Source of the DNA: Cornus controversa | Lineage: Eukaryota; Streptophyta; Magnoliopsida; Cornales; Cornaceae | DNA length: 64,000 nt | Direction: 5' to 3' | Assembly: GCA_026545225.1 (NCBI GenBank) | Contig: CM048845.1 | Coordinates: forward strand, 33,961,001-34,025,000 | Shown here: positions 24,214 to 36,597 of the stretch, in pieces | Layout: each line of letters opens with the position of its first letter | How positions within the stretch are numbered: position 1 is the first letter of the stretch | The notes under the pieces: generated by a model | Seen by the model: the letters and a program-made list of their open reading frames with translations, nothing else | Told to the model about the DNA's origin: nothing | Databases searched by the model: none | Translations under genes and position numbers: made by a program

Positions 24214-24398
24214 TGATAAGTGTTCAATACTATGTATTTGAATCCTCTTTATTGCATATGTTAGTCCCGTTATTACGTTTACTGAGGTACATTTACGGTA
24301 TTTTTGTGTTTTTGATGTATTGCAAGTTTTGTAGTAAAATGAGCAAGGTTTGAGGCCATTTGCAGTTGAAGAGCAAAATTCAGAATTAAAGCTAAGGC

Positions 24399-24513
24399 AT
24401 CTCGATCAATCGAGATGTTGATCTCGATCAATCGAGATCTCGATTGATCGAGACTTGATTTCGATTGATCAAAATCTCGATCAATCGAGATTCCAATTTC
24501 GATTGATCGAGAT
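24399..24513. repeat. Array of six ATCTCGAT-CA-ATCGAGAT inverted repeats (A 5' LTR)
   Basis: Six 16-18 bp units, each with arms of about 8 bp around a 2 bp centre (CA, TG or TA), in both orientations, separated by 0-6 bp. Being inverted repeats themselves they read the same motif on both strands. The array lies about 185 bp inside the LTR. They are not CRISPR repeats: there are no uniform spacers and the host is a plant. Confidence 0.85.
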
Positions 24514-24771
24514 TCTGCAGACCCACTTGCCCACTTGGTCACCTGCTCTTCCCACTTGCAACAAAATCCCCCTTTTTGCATGACTTGGAGGGATAGTTTG
24601 ACTTGAACAAGACACTTGGAGAGCCATAAAGCACAAAAGAAGCCATTTTTCTCTCATACACAAGACACAATATACATACTTAGAGACATTCGGGAGAGGG
24701 GAAGGGGAAGCTGAACCAGACCTTGAAGCTTCATTTTCTCTATCAATGGAAGAGTGCAAGGTTGCCATGAG

Positions 24772-26290
24772 TGATTCGTGTGTGAGTGTGACTCAAAAAG
24801 TATATCAATTAAAAATTTCCACACTTCGCAATAGAACGAATTCCTTGCAGAATAGGGCTATCGAAAGGGGTATCGTACCTCAGGGATTATGGTCTGATGA
24901 GTTGGAATACGGAATTAATTTTAATTAAATTTAAGAGAAAAGAATTCTGATTTTTAAACTAATTAAAAAGATAAAATAAAATAAATCAAAGGTAAATGGA
25001 TAATGAAGATAATATGAGAGAAATCTAGGGTGTTTGACTTCACCACTAACTCCACAATCAATGGTCAATTGAATCAACTATAGGGGAATTACATCATGCA
25101 TAAGTGGTGTCGGTGGCTACAAGCTCACCTTCATCCGTCAAGAAGATAACATATGATTAAGGCTAAGCCATGGACTATCTTCGATTGGCATGGGCCATCT
25201 GCCTAACTACTCTAATCTAGGGTGCAGTATGGTTCATATTCTCTAGGCATAATCCATCAAAGCTCTTAACAATATATTCAGTGATTACCATTGTGTAATA
25301 ATCGCTCTCATGATCACAGAAAACAAGAGGGATTGAGTTTAATAACAACAACTAAATATCTAAGACAAGATAAGAAATCGTTGAGATTGAATTTACAAGA
25401 CTTTTATTGCTCAATTCTATAATAAGAATCCTCTGAATTACACAATCTATGCATGTATATAAAGGTCCCCAATAATTAAAATAATCAAACCATTGATGCT
25501 TTGTTAGGGCTACATCAAAACCCTAGTGGATGAACTAGCCGCTCATGGTAGAAGAAGAAGCTTCAACTGTTGAGGAAGAAGACATCATCTTCATGAATTA
25601 TGCGTATGACTTCGTTCTCCAATGGATTTGCAAATATGTTTCTGTTCTCTTCTCAGCCCTCTCAGACTCTCCAAGCTTTGTTCTCTCTCTTTCTAATCTC
25701 CCTTCAACTCAGCCTTTTAGTCTTCACTTTATTCCCCAAGAGAATACACCAAAGTCCTAATCTAATTAGGAATAAATTAGGGTTTTTCGCAGCACTAATC
25801 AGGTGGGTTTTTCCTGCTGACTTCGGCCCAACTTTTGACCCACTAGAAATCCGATTTACGGAATTTTCTTGAAATACAAAAGTGTGCAGAATCAAATTTC
25901 GTTCAACCCCACACTAAAATAATATCGATTTAAGGCTCAGAAATAAGACTTCTGGTTCATTTTCCAAAACGGGATTAAGACTGTATTATGCGCAGATTTG
26001 GGCTTCAGGCCTGAAACCTTCTTAAGCAGCTGTAATTCTCTTGGACCTCTTTCTTGGGCTGATTTGAGTTAAAATAAATGATTGAGTGAATCTCCTTGAT
26101 GTAGGCTTCATCTCACCATCTTGGATGTCTTCTTTAAAAACCCAAAAGCTTGGTTTTAACTGAAATAATCATTAAGGCTCTAAAAATACAGAAAACACTA
26201 AAACGAAGTAAAATAACAAAATAATCTATCACTAAAAGAATAAAATACATAAGTTAAGAGGTTAGAATGCGTAACATTCAACGCCTATCA
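24772..26290 (-). mobile_element. Solo LTR inside the 5' LTR of Athila A
   Basis: A 1519 bp segment TGATTCGTG...CGCCTATCA is flanked by ATGAG at 24767-24771 and 26291-26295, and removing it restores LTR continuity seen in the other Athila copies. On the minus strand it starts TGATAGGCGTTGAATG and near its end has GAGGTACGATACCCC, analogous to the CGTGGGATCGATACC near the 3' end of Athila LTRs, hence the orientation call. No internal region is present. Short open frames inside (25545-25872) are not genes. Confidence 0.8.
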
Positions 26291-27053
26291 ATGAGCAACT
26301 AACTTCTCTACTAGGGTGTGGTTGAAACCCCTAGCCATATAAACTTGTTCATTTTTGTAGCATTTTGGAATTTGGATTTAAATGTTGATTATTTAGTCTA
26401 GTGACATTGTACACTTATACATTTCTTATATATATTCATTTGATGTTGATTTTATTCTTGTCTTAGAGTAGAATCTTTCATGTGAATGCACAACATTTGC
26501 ATCTTCCATAAGAAGTGCAAATGATGGCTAAGTAATGGTGCTTAAAATGAATGTGTTGTTCTTGCTTGTATAAACCATGCCAAGATAAGGTAGTTTGGAT
26601 GCATTTAGGTTCACTTAGAAAGTAGGGTAATTAGTTAGGTTGAAGAACTATGCTTGTTGAAGATGGATTATGATAGGTTTGCACACAAATTAATCTTTTG
26701 ATATGTCATTGAGGTCACAAACCTAATGACATTGTTAGACATTTAATTTATGAATCCCAAAAATGGCTAGTGGTGGAAACCACCCCTAGTTCTCTCTCCC
26801 AACTTTTAACTCTTGAAATTTATTGTTTTTACATTCATGCAATAGTTTTAAAAACAAAAATCAAAACCTTATTTTTAAGATTAAAGTGGAATTAATCTTT
26901 CTTTAAGACAATTAACGACTAGTCCTCGTGGGATCGATACCCTCTATATAGAACCGTATCTACAAAGATTCATGCTCTTGCGAGTGGTTAAATTATATTT
27001 TGAAAAAGGGGCAAAAATAAGCTTACAATTATAATCCATTTTTAGCTACATCA

Positions 27054-27337
27054 AAATTTTGGTGCCGTTGCCGGGGACTACGGTTTTATTGTCGCCATTG
27101 AAAAATTAAATCTGGTTTAATTCTTAGGCTAGAAATTCTTTCATTCTTTTTTTGTATATATCTTGTTCTTATCTCTCAAATTGCTTGATTTTAGGTATAC
27201 CACATAGCGGGCATCTTAAAGGATCAAAGTTGGAACCCTTTGTGAGTATAAATTCTAAAATTAGTGGGTTTGAGTAATTTTTTTTGTATATATTATTGTG
27301 TATTTTGCATATTGAGGTGTTGTTCTACTGTTAATGC
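27054..27337 (+). promoter_or_regulatory. Athila A leader with tRNA-Asp-type primer site
   Basis: TGGTGCCGTTGCCGGGGA at 27060-27077 follows the LTR by six bases. Copy B has the intact TGGCGCCGTTGCCGGGGA, complementary to the 3' end of plant tRNA-Asp, so A carries one C-to-T change. The rest of the leader is T-rich and ends at the gag start codon at 27338. Confidence 0.85.
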
Positions 27338-28770
27338 ATGCTAGGTAGACGGTTATTGTCACTCCCTTTGCTTCTTTGTAATATTGAACTTGAATGAACA
27401 TTTAGACAACGTAGAGGAACCTCTAGGGACCCTATATTGCCTAGGACTGAAAACATGGACCCAAATGAGAGACAACCTCCCTGACTACCTCCTTTTAATC
27501 ATGAACAACAACCTCCACCTCCTCCTCCTCAAGGAGAATTGCTTATGGACTTTTATCTTCCGACTACATTTGAAGTACCTTCATGTATTCAATTTCCAGA
27601 TGTAGCGGCAAATCAATTTGAGATAAATTCCTCCACCATCAATCTTCTTAATAGCTTCCATGGTCTCCCAAATGAAGATCCGTACCATCATTTAGATTAT
27701 TTCCTTTTTGTGTGTTCCACCATTCGGGTACCACACTTTACAGAAGATGATCTAAAGCTTCGTATGTTTCCATTCTCCCTAAAAGATAAAGCTAGAAGTC
27801 GGTTCAATTCCTTAGAACCTAACTTAATCCATTCTTGGGCGGAGATGCAAATTGAATTCTTAAAAAAATACTTCCCAATGGGAAAGACGAGTGATATTCG
27901 GCGAGTAATCATCGGATTCACCCAAATTGATCAAGAATAATTTCATGAGACTTAGGAGAGATTAAAAGATCTTCTTAAATCTTGTCCACACCATGCTGTC
28001 CCAAAATGGCAGCTAGTGCAAAGTTTTTATGATGGGGTAAGTGAGCAACATAGGCAAATGATAGATTCTGCTTGTGGAGGTGGATACCTTTTGAAAAGCC
28101 TAGATGAGGCATGAAAACTTTTTCAAATCCTAAGTAATAATTCAGCTGAACGTTCCTCCACTAGAAAAGGGAAATCCACCCAACCTTGTAGAGGAGTGCA
28201 TGAGATTTCAAGGGTAGATGAGGTTGCCAAGCAAGTAGAAGCCTTAATCCGAAAAATGGACCAAATCATGAAAAATGGGCTGCCTACTCTAAGCCAACCT
28301 GTTCAAAATCAGGAAGGGTGTTCGTTTTGCTATAGCACTTCACATTATGTGCGAGATTGTCCTATTGCCGGTCAATCTCCCGATTATGCTCAAGAGCAAG
28401 CGAATGCCTTGTACTCTAAACAGATCAATGATCCATATTCAAATATCTACAATCCTGGTTACAAGAATCATCCGACATTTTCATGAAAATCTCAAGAACC
28501 AAGCCCCTCTTTTCAAGGGCAAAATTCCTTTAATTCCCAATCTCAAAGCCTCAATATAAGCCAAATCCTCAACCTTACCATCAAAGATCCAACTACCAAC
28601 AACCACCACCTCCTCTGAGAAGCCAAGGCTTTGAAGAAAGAGTGATAAGCAATCTTGAGGCTAATACTCGCTTGTTGCAAACCCACTCTCAATCAATCTC
28701 TAAGCTTGAAGCTAATACTCAATCTATGGCTAGGTTAGAAGCTCAAATCAGGCAACTAGCCTAATGCCTT
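27338..28770 (+). pseudogene. Athila A gag (broken)
   Basis: The frame begins MLGRRLLSLPLLL at 27338, shared with copy B. It contains LLMDFYLPTTFEVPSCIQF, a retrotransposon-gag block (NSFHGLPNEDPYHHLDYF, FPFSLKDKARSRFNSLEP, KKYFPMGKTSDIRRVI) and a CCHC-type knuckle CSFCYSTSHYVRDC (about 28320-28362). Stops interrupt it at 27395 (CGA in B), 27482, 27938 (CAA in B) and several later Trp codons. A one-base loss near 28545 and a one-base gain near 28760 break the C-terminal part. Gag would form the virus-like particle; this copy cannot make it. Confidence 0.85.
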
Positions 28771-31700
28771 GAATAGAAGAAAGGAAGGTAAATTGCCAAG
28801 TCAACTGGTGGCAAATCCTAAGGGTGTTCATGTGATTGAGGATCCGTCATCTTCATATTGTAATGCTCCTCTGGAGCAAGTTCAATCAATCACCACCTTA
28901 AGGAGTGGTAAAATCATCAATTCCAAGGTTGGGGAAGAAAAAAAGGAATCCAATGAGCAATCCAAAAATCCAAAGGAATCCCAACCCAATCCAAATGTGT
29001 TTCCTTCAAATCCAAATGTGAACAAAGTCCCACAAAATCCAAAAGGAAAGGCAAGTGAAGTTGTGTCGCCATCTATTCCAAATCTTGACACTTCTTTTAA
29101 ACCTCCGGTTCCTTTTCCTCAAAGATTGAAGGAACCTTCTCATTTTGGGAAGCAAGGAGAGAAAATTCAAGACATGATGGAGATCTTCAAACAAGTAAAG
29201 ATTAATCTTCCTCTCTTTGATCCAATTCAGCAAATTCCCTCCTATGCTAAATTCTTGAAGGACTTGTGCACTCAAAAGCGCAAATCTAAGAACAATGTTC
29301 CTAAGAAAGTCCTCCTATCTGAGCAAGTAAGCTCCATTTTCCAACACCAAGCCCCCTCCTAAATTCAAAGATCCGGGTGCTCCAACCATTTCATGCACCA
29401 TCGAAAATCAAGCTTTTGAAAAGGCACTTCTTGATTTAGGGGCTAGTGTCAATTTGCTTCCATTCTCAGTTTACCAATAATTAGGTTTGGGAAAACTTAA
29501 GCCTACCACAGTTGTGTTGCAACTTGCCGATCGCTCGGTGAAGCAACCGTGTGACATCATTGAGGATGTGATAATTTAAGTGGACAAATTTTACTTTCCG
29601 GTGGACTTCATAGTCCTTGATACAGAACCGGTCCAAAATCTAAATAGACATATTCCTATCATTCTAGGTCGTCCATTTTTGGCCACGGCAAACGCTTGCG
29701 TTAATTACCGTACCGGACTAATGGACATCTCTTTCGGGAATATGAAAGTCCATTTAAACATCTTTAATGCTTCTCACCACACATCCGATGACGAAAGTGA
29801 ATGTTTTTGTGTTGATGTAGTGGAAGATCTCATTCAAGAAGCACTTCCTTCCATTCTTTCTAAGGATCCTCTAGAGGCATGCCTAAGTCATTTCAACTGT
29901 GATGATTATGACATTGAGCAATCCATTTGTGAAGTTAATTCAATGCTCAATGTCACGACCGTCATGGATTTGCCTAAATGGAGAGTTCTGAGAGAACCTT
30001 TGCCTCCTTTGTCCAATACTTCCCAAACTCCTTATCTAATTTCCCCACCACAACTTGAGCTCAAGCCTCTACCGGCTACACTTAAGTATGTCTTCTTGGG
30101 CGCTAATGAAACCTTTCCAATCATTATTGCTTCCAATCTCACTAATGATCAAGAGATGGAAATTCTAAAAGTGCTAAAAGAGCACAAGGAAGCAATAAGA
30201 TGGAGTGTGGCAGATCTTAAGGGAATAGATCCTTCTATTTGTATGCACTGCATACACTTGGAAGAAGATGCAAAGACCTCAAGAGAGGCACAATGTCGAT
30301 TAAATCCAAATATGAAGGACGTTGTAATGAAGGAGGTGGTGAAGTTACTAGATGCGGGAATCATTTACCCCATCTCAGATAGTAAGTGGTTTAGTCCCAC
30401 TCAAGTGGTTCCTAAGAAGTTCGATATTACAGTGCAACCAAATGATAAGGGTGAATTAGTTCCCCAACGCACCACCACGGGATGGAGAGTTTGCATAGAT
30501 TATCAGAAACTAAATTCAGCAACTCGAAAAGATCACTTCCCTCTCCCATTTATTGATCAAATCTTAGAGAGATTAGCCGGTCAAAGTTTTTATTGCTTCT
30601 TAGATGGATATTCCGGCTATAATCAGGTTGCTATAGACCCAAGGGACCAAGAGAAAATTACCTTTACATGTCCTTTCGGCACATTTGCTTATATACGCAT
30701 GCCCTTTGGGTTGTGCAATGCACCGGTGACTTTTCAACGGTGTATGATGTCTATCTTTTCGGATATGGTGAAAAATTTCTTGGAAGTGTTCATGGATGAT
30801 TTTTCCGTGTTTGGACCTTCATTCGAATCATGTCTCCAAAATCTATCCCGTGTTCTCACACGATGTCAAAAAACAAATCTAATCCTCAGTTGGGAAAAGA
30901 GCCATTTTATGGTTCAAGGGGGCATTGTCCTAGGGCACATTGTGTCTAAGAGAGGAATTGAGGTTGACAAAGCCAAGGTTAAACTTATTTCCAAACTTTC
31001 CCCACCATCAACGGTGAGAGAGATTCGTTCTTTCCTTGGGCATGCGGGCTTTTACCGCCGTTTCATCAAAGACTTTAGCAAGATCTCTCGGCCTTTGTGT
31101 CGCCTTCTTGAAAAGGAGTCTTGTTTTACCTTTGATGAAGCGTGCCTTAACGCTTTTGAAAAGCTCCGCACCATGCTTATAATCGCTCCAATTCTCATCC
31201 CTCCAAATTGGGCTCTCCCATTTGAGATCATGTGTGATGCATCCGATTATGCCATGGGTGCGGTCTTAGGGCAACGAGTAGACAAATTGCCACATGTTAT
31301 CTACTATGCAAGTAAAACCCTTTCTGAGGCTCAAATCAATTATACCACAATGGAAAAGGAGTTGCTTGCGGTAGTATTAGCTTTGGACAAATTTTGAGCT
31401 TATTTATTAGGTTCAAAGGTCATTGTCTATTCGAACCATGCTGCCCTCCGGCATCTTTTGGCCAAAAAGGACACTAAGCCTAGATTGATCCGGTGGATAC
31501 TCTTGCTGCAAGAGTTTAATTTTGAGATTAGAGACAAAAAGGGAACTAAAAATGTGGTGGCTGACCACCTCTCTAGAATTCTTGTTGAATCCCTCCATAA
31601 CTCCATTCCAGTTTGTGAATCCTTCCCGGATGAACAACTCTTTGTAATTTCTCAAGAGAGTATCCCTTGGTATGTGGACATTGTCAACTACTTGGCAATC

Positions 31701-32115
31701 GGCAAAATACCGTTTTCTTGGACCAAGCAAGAGAAGGATCGGTTTTTCTCCCAATCAGGATCATATTATTGGGACGATCCTCAATTATTCAAATATTGCC
31801 CCGATCAAATAATCCGAAAGTGTGTACCCAACAGTGAATTCTAAAGCATTCTAAAATTCTGTCATACACTTGCTTGTGGGGGACACTTTAGTGCTAAGAA
31901 AATCACAACAAAAATTCTTCAATGCGGATTTTTCTGGCCAACACTTCATTGGGATGCATACTCATTTTGCCGCTCGTGTAAGCGATGTCAGTGCCTTGGC
32001 GCAATGTCTCGGAAGGATATGATGCCTCTCAACCCTATTCTTATTGTTGAGATATTTGATGTGTGGGGCACTGACTTCATGGGACCTTTTCCACCATCTA
32101 CTGGTCATGAGTACA
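28771..32115 (+). pseudogene. Athila A pol, protease to mid-integrase
   Basis: Continues from gag. A one-base insertion near 29350 shifts frame, and 29580-31397 is then open for 605 codons. Protease core DLGAS is at about 29432-29446, followed by HIPIILGRPFLATANA. Reverse transcriptase shows CFLDGYSGYNQV and FMDDFSVFG (about 30790-30815). RNase H begins [24 protein letters not shown] at 31396 replaces an Arg codon intact in B, and TAA at 31842 replaces a Gln codon. The integrase zinc region (HTLACGGH...CRSCKRC) and first catalytic Asp (WGTDF) follow. It is cut at GHEY by element B and resumes at 45123. Confidence 0.9.
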
Positions 32116-33536
32116 TGATGTGGTCGGAACTAAATTATATTGTAAGCTTAATTTTACCCTTTTTATCAAAATATAATTTAACCACTCGCAAGAGCACGAA
32201 TCTTTGTAGATAAGGTTCTATATAGAGGGTATCGATCCCACGAGGACTAGTCGCAATTGTCTTAAAGGAAGATTAATTCTACTTTAATTCAAAAAACAGA
32301 TTTTTGAATTTGTGTTTAAAAACTATTGCATGAATGAAATGACAAGAAAAGTAAAGAGTTTAAAGTTGGGAGAGAGAACTAGGGTTGGTTTCCACCACTA
32401 GCCATTCACATGTTCATAAGTGTAGCAAGCATGGGATTCATTAATTAAATGCCTAACAATGTCATTAGGCTTGTGACCTCAATGACATATCAAAAGATCA
32501 ATGTGTGTGCTAACCTATCATAATCCATCTTCAACAAGCATAACTCTTCAACCTAACTAACTACCTAATTACTCTACTCTCTAAGTGAACACTACATGCA
32601 TCCAAACTACCTTGTCTTGGCATGGTCTATACAAACTAACATCACACATTCATTTAAACACCATTATCTAGCCATCATTTGCACTTCTTGTGGAATATGC
32701 AAATGTTGTGTATTCAAGTGACAAAATCTACTCTAAGACAAGAATAAATTCCAAATCAAATGAATATATATAAGAGATGTATTTGTGTACATAATCACTA
32801 GGCTAAATAATCAACATTTAATTACAAATCCCAAGAGCTACAAAGATGAACAAGTTTACATGGCTAGGGGTTGAAACCAACACCCTAGTAGAAGAGTTAG
32901 TTGCTCATGGTTGCCTTGCACCCTTCCATTGATGAAGAAAATGAAGCTTCTTGGTCTGGTTCAGCTTCTCCTCCTCCTCTCCCGAAGGTCTCTCCTCTTG
33001 TATCTTGATGTGTGTTGAGAGATATCAGATATGTGTGGCTTTTTGGTGCTTTTTGGCTCCTTTTTCTCCTTTGGGGCCCACCATATATATATATATATCA
33101 TTATATATATCTCTTGTATCAAGAAGGCCCCCAAAAGTCTTGTTCAAGTCAGACAATCCCCCTAAGTCATGCAAAAAGGGGAATTTTGTTGCAAGTGGGA
33201 GAGCAGGTGAGCAAGTGGCCAAGTGGGCTCTGCAGCATCTCGATTGATCGAGATTGAATCTCGATTGATCGAGATTTCGATCAATCGAAATGAGATCTCG
33301 ATCAATCGAGATTTCGATTAATCGAGATCAACATCTCAATTGATCGAGATGCCTTGGGCTGCATTTTCTGATTTATTCTCTTGACTGCAGAAAGCTTCCA
33401 ACTTTGCTCCATTTACTCCAATACCTGCAAAACATCAAAAACACAAAAATACCGTAAACATATCTCGGTAAACGCGAAAACGGAACTAACGTATGTAAGA
33501 AAGAGGGTTCAAATGCATAGAATTGAACACTTATCA
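32116..33536 (-). repeat. 3' LTR of Athila B
   Basis: On the minus strand it runs TGATAAGTGTTCAATTC...CCGACCACATCA. The inverted-repeat array is at 33237-33350; the AT-rich TATATATA stretch (33082-33110) next to TGGTGGGCCCC is the likely core promoter; the conserved CGTGGGATCGATACCCTC block lies near the 3' end (32228-32245). A polypurine tract abuts it at 33537. Confidence 0.9.
33237..33350. repeat. Array of six inverted repeats (B 3' LTR)
   Basis: Six units of ATCTCGATTGATCGAGAT type, some with the outer bases changed (TTCGATCAATCGAAAT), in the same relative LTR position as in element A. The twin array in the other LTR differs at only two or three bases. Confidence 0.85.
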
Positions 33537-35343
33537 CACCCCCAAACTTACATATTGCTAGTCCCTTAGCAATACAATATTACAAAAATGAAATCCACTA
33601 TCTTATGCAAAAGTTTAATCATGCTCAGTCATCAACTAGATAAAGGGCGATCATCCGTTCATTTCACATTTGGCAAATGCAACAAGTATTACAGAACTAT
33701 GTGGTCATTAGCAAAAATGGACTTTCACAAGCTATAAATGAACGACAGTCCCCACATAATGGCCAGCCCGAACAAATATAACAATTTCAACCCCAAAATC
33801 CTCTTTGAAAAGTGAACATGCATTCCAACGTGTGGCTTTTGTCATATTTGGAGAAGAAAACGAACAAATCTATTTTTAAGAGAAAAACTCATTGAAAATG
33901 CTCGACACGGTTGTTCATTATCACAAAACATTCATGATTGCTCATATGCGGATGATCGTGCAATGCTTAGCTCTTTTTGCTTTCTTGCAAGCCCATGTAG
34001 CGGCGTTGGGCCAATGACTCCCAAACCAATTGATTTTAGGGCATTAGGTGAAGAAGCACCCCTCGGACTTAATGACCGAGCTTACAAAGCGATGAGCGTA
34101 AGCAAGCCACCCGCTTATTATTGCTCAACCTTACACACTTTTACGCGAATATTCCCTGCTTTGAGGCATAGAAATCCGGTTTATTGAGTGAGAAGGCTTA
34201 TTGCATATTTTTCTCTTTTTATTTATTTATTTTTTTTACAACAACCGGAAGAACTTATTCTTTAAGTTGTTCAGATAAAAACATAAATTTTCAAAAATTC
34301 TCCCTCAGACTTATACCCCACAATTTAAAATGCATGTGTGCGAATTTGTGCGGTTAAGGACAAATTTAGGGCGAGAATTGTACGTGCTCGAATTTAGACA
34401 AAAATGTAGACCGTTCTAGCCTACTATAAAGCTTGCAAAAGTGCGGGTATTTACAATGTTAAAGTTCTTAACTACCTGCTGCATTTACCTCGGACATTTA
34501 TTCGAATGACTTCCTTTAAAAAGCAAGACATCATGGCAAGCATGCAAAAATATCAAGAAGAAAAAAAAAACTGCTCTACAATGACACTCAAAATAATGAC
34601 CGAACATTGCATGCATATGCAAGTGGTATAGCATACCGCACCCCCAAACTTATATGCAACATTGTCCTCAATGCTTGGACAAGAAGAGCAAGGAAAGAAG
34701 TTACCGGGATGGAAGAATGCGAGAAAAATGGAATTCCACAGCAGCGGTCATCCTGTAAATAAGAAAAATTTGCACAGAATACCAACTGGATACCACGAGC
34801 ATTACGAGGAACAAAAAGTAGATAAATAGAACATAATGAAATACTTATGCACAAACAGACAATGCCAATATCACTGTAAATCTAATGGTCTGAACTGGTG
34901 TTTCCCGATTGTCTAAGAGGTCTATGCGATAAGATATTGACTATCCAGGCGCGCTAACGTATAGCATGCAAAGGGGCTGCCTTTCTTTATTACCGCCATA
35001 CTGTGTTGAAGCAATCTCAACAGTATTGGGAATTGAAACCAGGCGGTAATAAACGGAAATCATCAACTGAATCGCATATAACAATTAGACAAGTGGTACT
35101 ACATACATAGTCAAAGTATAGAGAACAGATATATTGACAGAAAGCAAAAATAAAGACAGTAAAGATAACACATGGTATAAAAGAAAATATAAATGTATTC
35201 CAAATAGATGAAAATGAGTTTGAGTACAAAGTGTACATGTAGGTGGAATACTCAGAAAGAAACTAAACATGACCAACATGGCCTATCAAAAATAAAAAAA
35301 GAAAAATATAGAAAGCAAAGCATAAAAGATGAAAAAAATACAG
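33537..35343 (-). promoter_or_regulatory. Athila B 3' untranslated region with two hairpin-polypurine modules
   Basis: No open frame of note. The terminal polypurine tract AAGTTTGGGGGTG (minus, 33537-33549) abuts the LTR and is preceded by a hairpin TATTGCTA-AGGGAC-TAGCAATA (33553-33574). A second identical tract is at 34639-34651, preceded by a hairpin AGCATTG-AGGA-CAATGTT (34658-34675). The same arrangement occurs in element A at the same 1.1 kb spacing. The terminal tract primes plus-strand DNA synthesis; the internal one could act as a central tract (inference). Confidence 0.75.
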
Positions 35344-36597
35344 CTACTCGAGGGCGGGTGGTGGTGGTGGAGGCTCGGTGGGAGTGGAAGTGGAGGTGGA
35401 GGCTCGACCCGCGAACAGGAACTGCAGGTCCTGCCGGAAGGCTCGGAACTCGTCTAAGATCGCTCTCTGACCCTGTGCCAGAGAAGAAATGTCCGTTCGA
35501 ATGCCTGCCAGCTGACTCTGCGTCACCTGGACGTGCTCGTCAAAACCCTGCTGGAGCCGCTCTACGTCAGCCGCCAGGCAGGAATAGCCCGTCGCTAAGA
35601 TATCATGCCGCTCTGCAGCGACATCCATCTCCTCCTCCTCCATCTCCTCGTCCTCTGACTCAGCCCCTGCAGGCTCTCCCTCATCCGTCTCCACCGGGGC
35701 ATCCATATCTACATCGTCTGGTGGATCACCCTGGTGGTCCTGTCGCTCTAAGTGTCGCCTCACCTGCTCCCACTGAGTAGATGTGAAGCGGGTGGGCGGT
35801 GCCAACTGAATGTCAGTACGACTGACAGGTATACTGGCACTGCTGAGAAAAGCGGCGATCAGGAAAGGAAAGGGAAGCCGCCAACTCGCTGCTCTCCGCA
35901 TCCTCTTGTTCACGAGGTCGTCCCAGACCTTGAACATCTGCCCCCAGATCAGCGACGGAATCGAAACCCAAGTGCCCGTGTGGAATGCATAGAGGCAACG
36001 GAGGAGGTCGCCCCTGCGCTCTGCCACGTGCTGCAGCGGACACGCGTTCTTGAGGAGAACGGTGTCCAAGAACCAAAATCTGCTCGGGCACATCGATTTG
36101 GATGTGCAGTTGTGACTGGGCGTGGTAAACGCCCCGCCACACATGTCCATCACGATCGAGAATAGCGTCGTGTCTGCTGGGAGTGCGGCCCTGTAAAGTG
36201 GCTGACCGTCCGGGCCAAGCATGTCTGTCGGCTGCTGGTGAGGGATGCCGAGCATCTGAGCAATCCGGCTCGGCGTAATCGTGATCGTGACAGTGGCCAC
36301 GACCGTCTCTAGTGTATCTGGCGCGGTGCAGGAGTAGGTCATGTGATCGTAAAAGACCTGCACTAGGCGCTCGTGTGCCACGTCGGTGCGAGGCACACAT
36401 AGCCTGTCGAGGCGACGCCTCCTGAGCTCGGCAACCGTCCACATGGTGTCGGGACGCCTCTCGAACTCGGCTAAGTCAAAGATCTGCTCCGGGTGGAACT
36501 TCCAAGACCGGAAGGCTAGCTCGGGCACGTCGCGAACAGAACCGACGGCGTTCTTCACCCTCGCTATAGTCTCGGAACAGTCTGCACTTGATTCCAA
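35344..36597 (-). CDS. Athila B ORF3, putative plant transposon (env-position) protein
   Basis: An open frame of 417 codons downstream of integrase, in the position of the Athila env-like gene. The first two thirds (residues about 70-265: RLVQVFYDHMTYSC, TITPSRIAQMLGIPH, LFSIVMDMCGGAFTTPSHNC, FHTGTWVSIPSLIWGQMFKV) resemble the plant-specific domain annotated as putative plant transposon protein. Then follow an acidic stretch (ESEDEEMEEEEMD), a probable coiled coil (about 345-395) and a Pro-rich tail. No signal peptide or membrane segment is visible, which argues against a fusion glycoprotein. The ATG used in A (50622) is ATA here, so the start may be lost. It is strongly GC-rich compared with gag-pol. 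Confidence 0.75.
   Translation of the reverse strand: MESSADCSETIARVKNAVGSVRDVPELAFRSWKFHPEQIFDLAEFERRPDTMWTVAELRRRRLDRLCVPRTDVAHERLVQVFYDHMTYSCTAPDTLETVVATVTITITPSRIAQMLGIPHQQPTDMLGPDGQPLYRAALPADTTLFSIVMDMCGGAFTTPSHNCTSKSMCPSRFWFLDTVLLKNACPLQHVAERRGDLLRCLYAFHTGTWVSIPSLIWGQMFKVWDDLVNKRMRRAASWRLPFPFLIAAFLSSASIPVSRTDIQLAPPTRFTSTQWEQVRRHLERQDHQGDPPDDVDMDAPVETDEGEPAGAESEDEEMEEEEMDVAAERHDILATGYSCLAADVERLQQGFDEHVQVTQSQLAGIRTDISSLAQGQRAILDEFRAFRQDLQFLFAGRASTSTSTPTEPPPPPPALE

Larger units (their letters stand above)
24214..27053 (+). repeat. 5' LTR of Athila A (with nested solo LTR)
   Basis: TGATAAGTG...TAGCTACATCA, about 1316 bp after subtracting the solo LTR 24772-26290 and one 5 bp duplication. 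Compared with its 3' partner it lacks about 70 bp, including the TATATATA stretch and TGGTGGGCCCC, and about 28 bp near 26765. The inverted-repeat array is at 24399-24513. Loss of the TATA segment suggests the 5' promoter is dead. Confidence 0.85.

Noticed and set aside
24399-24513. Inverted-repeat array as a CRISPR locus
   Set aside because: Units are self-complementary, spaced by 0-6 bp with no uniform spacers, lie inside a plant LTR and have no cas genes.
25545-25872. Overlapping open frames of 71-90 codons
   Set aside because: They lie within the solo LTR nested in Athila A, have no known motif and overlap each other.
35208-35780. 190-codon open frame on the + strand
   Set aside because: It is the antisense of the GC-rich ORF3 of Athila B and shares no motif with any family; GC-rich coding creates long opposite frames.
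35813-36442. 209-codon minus-strand frame overlapping ORF3
   Set aside because: Out-of-frame shadow of ORF3; rich in His and Arg, and not open in element A.
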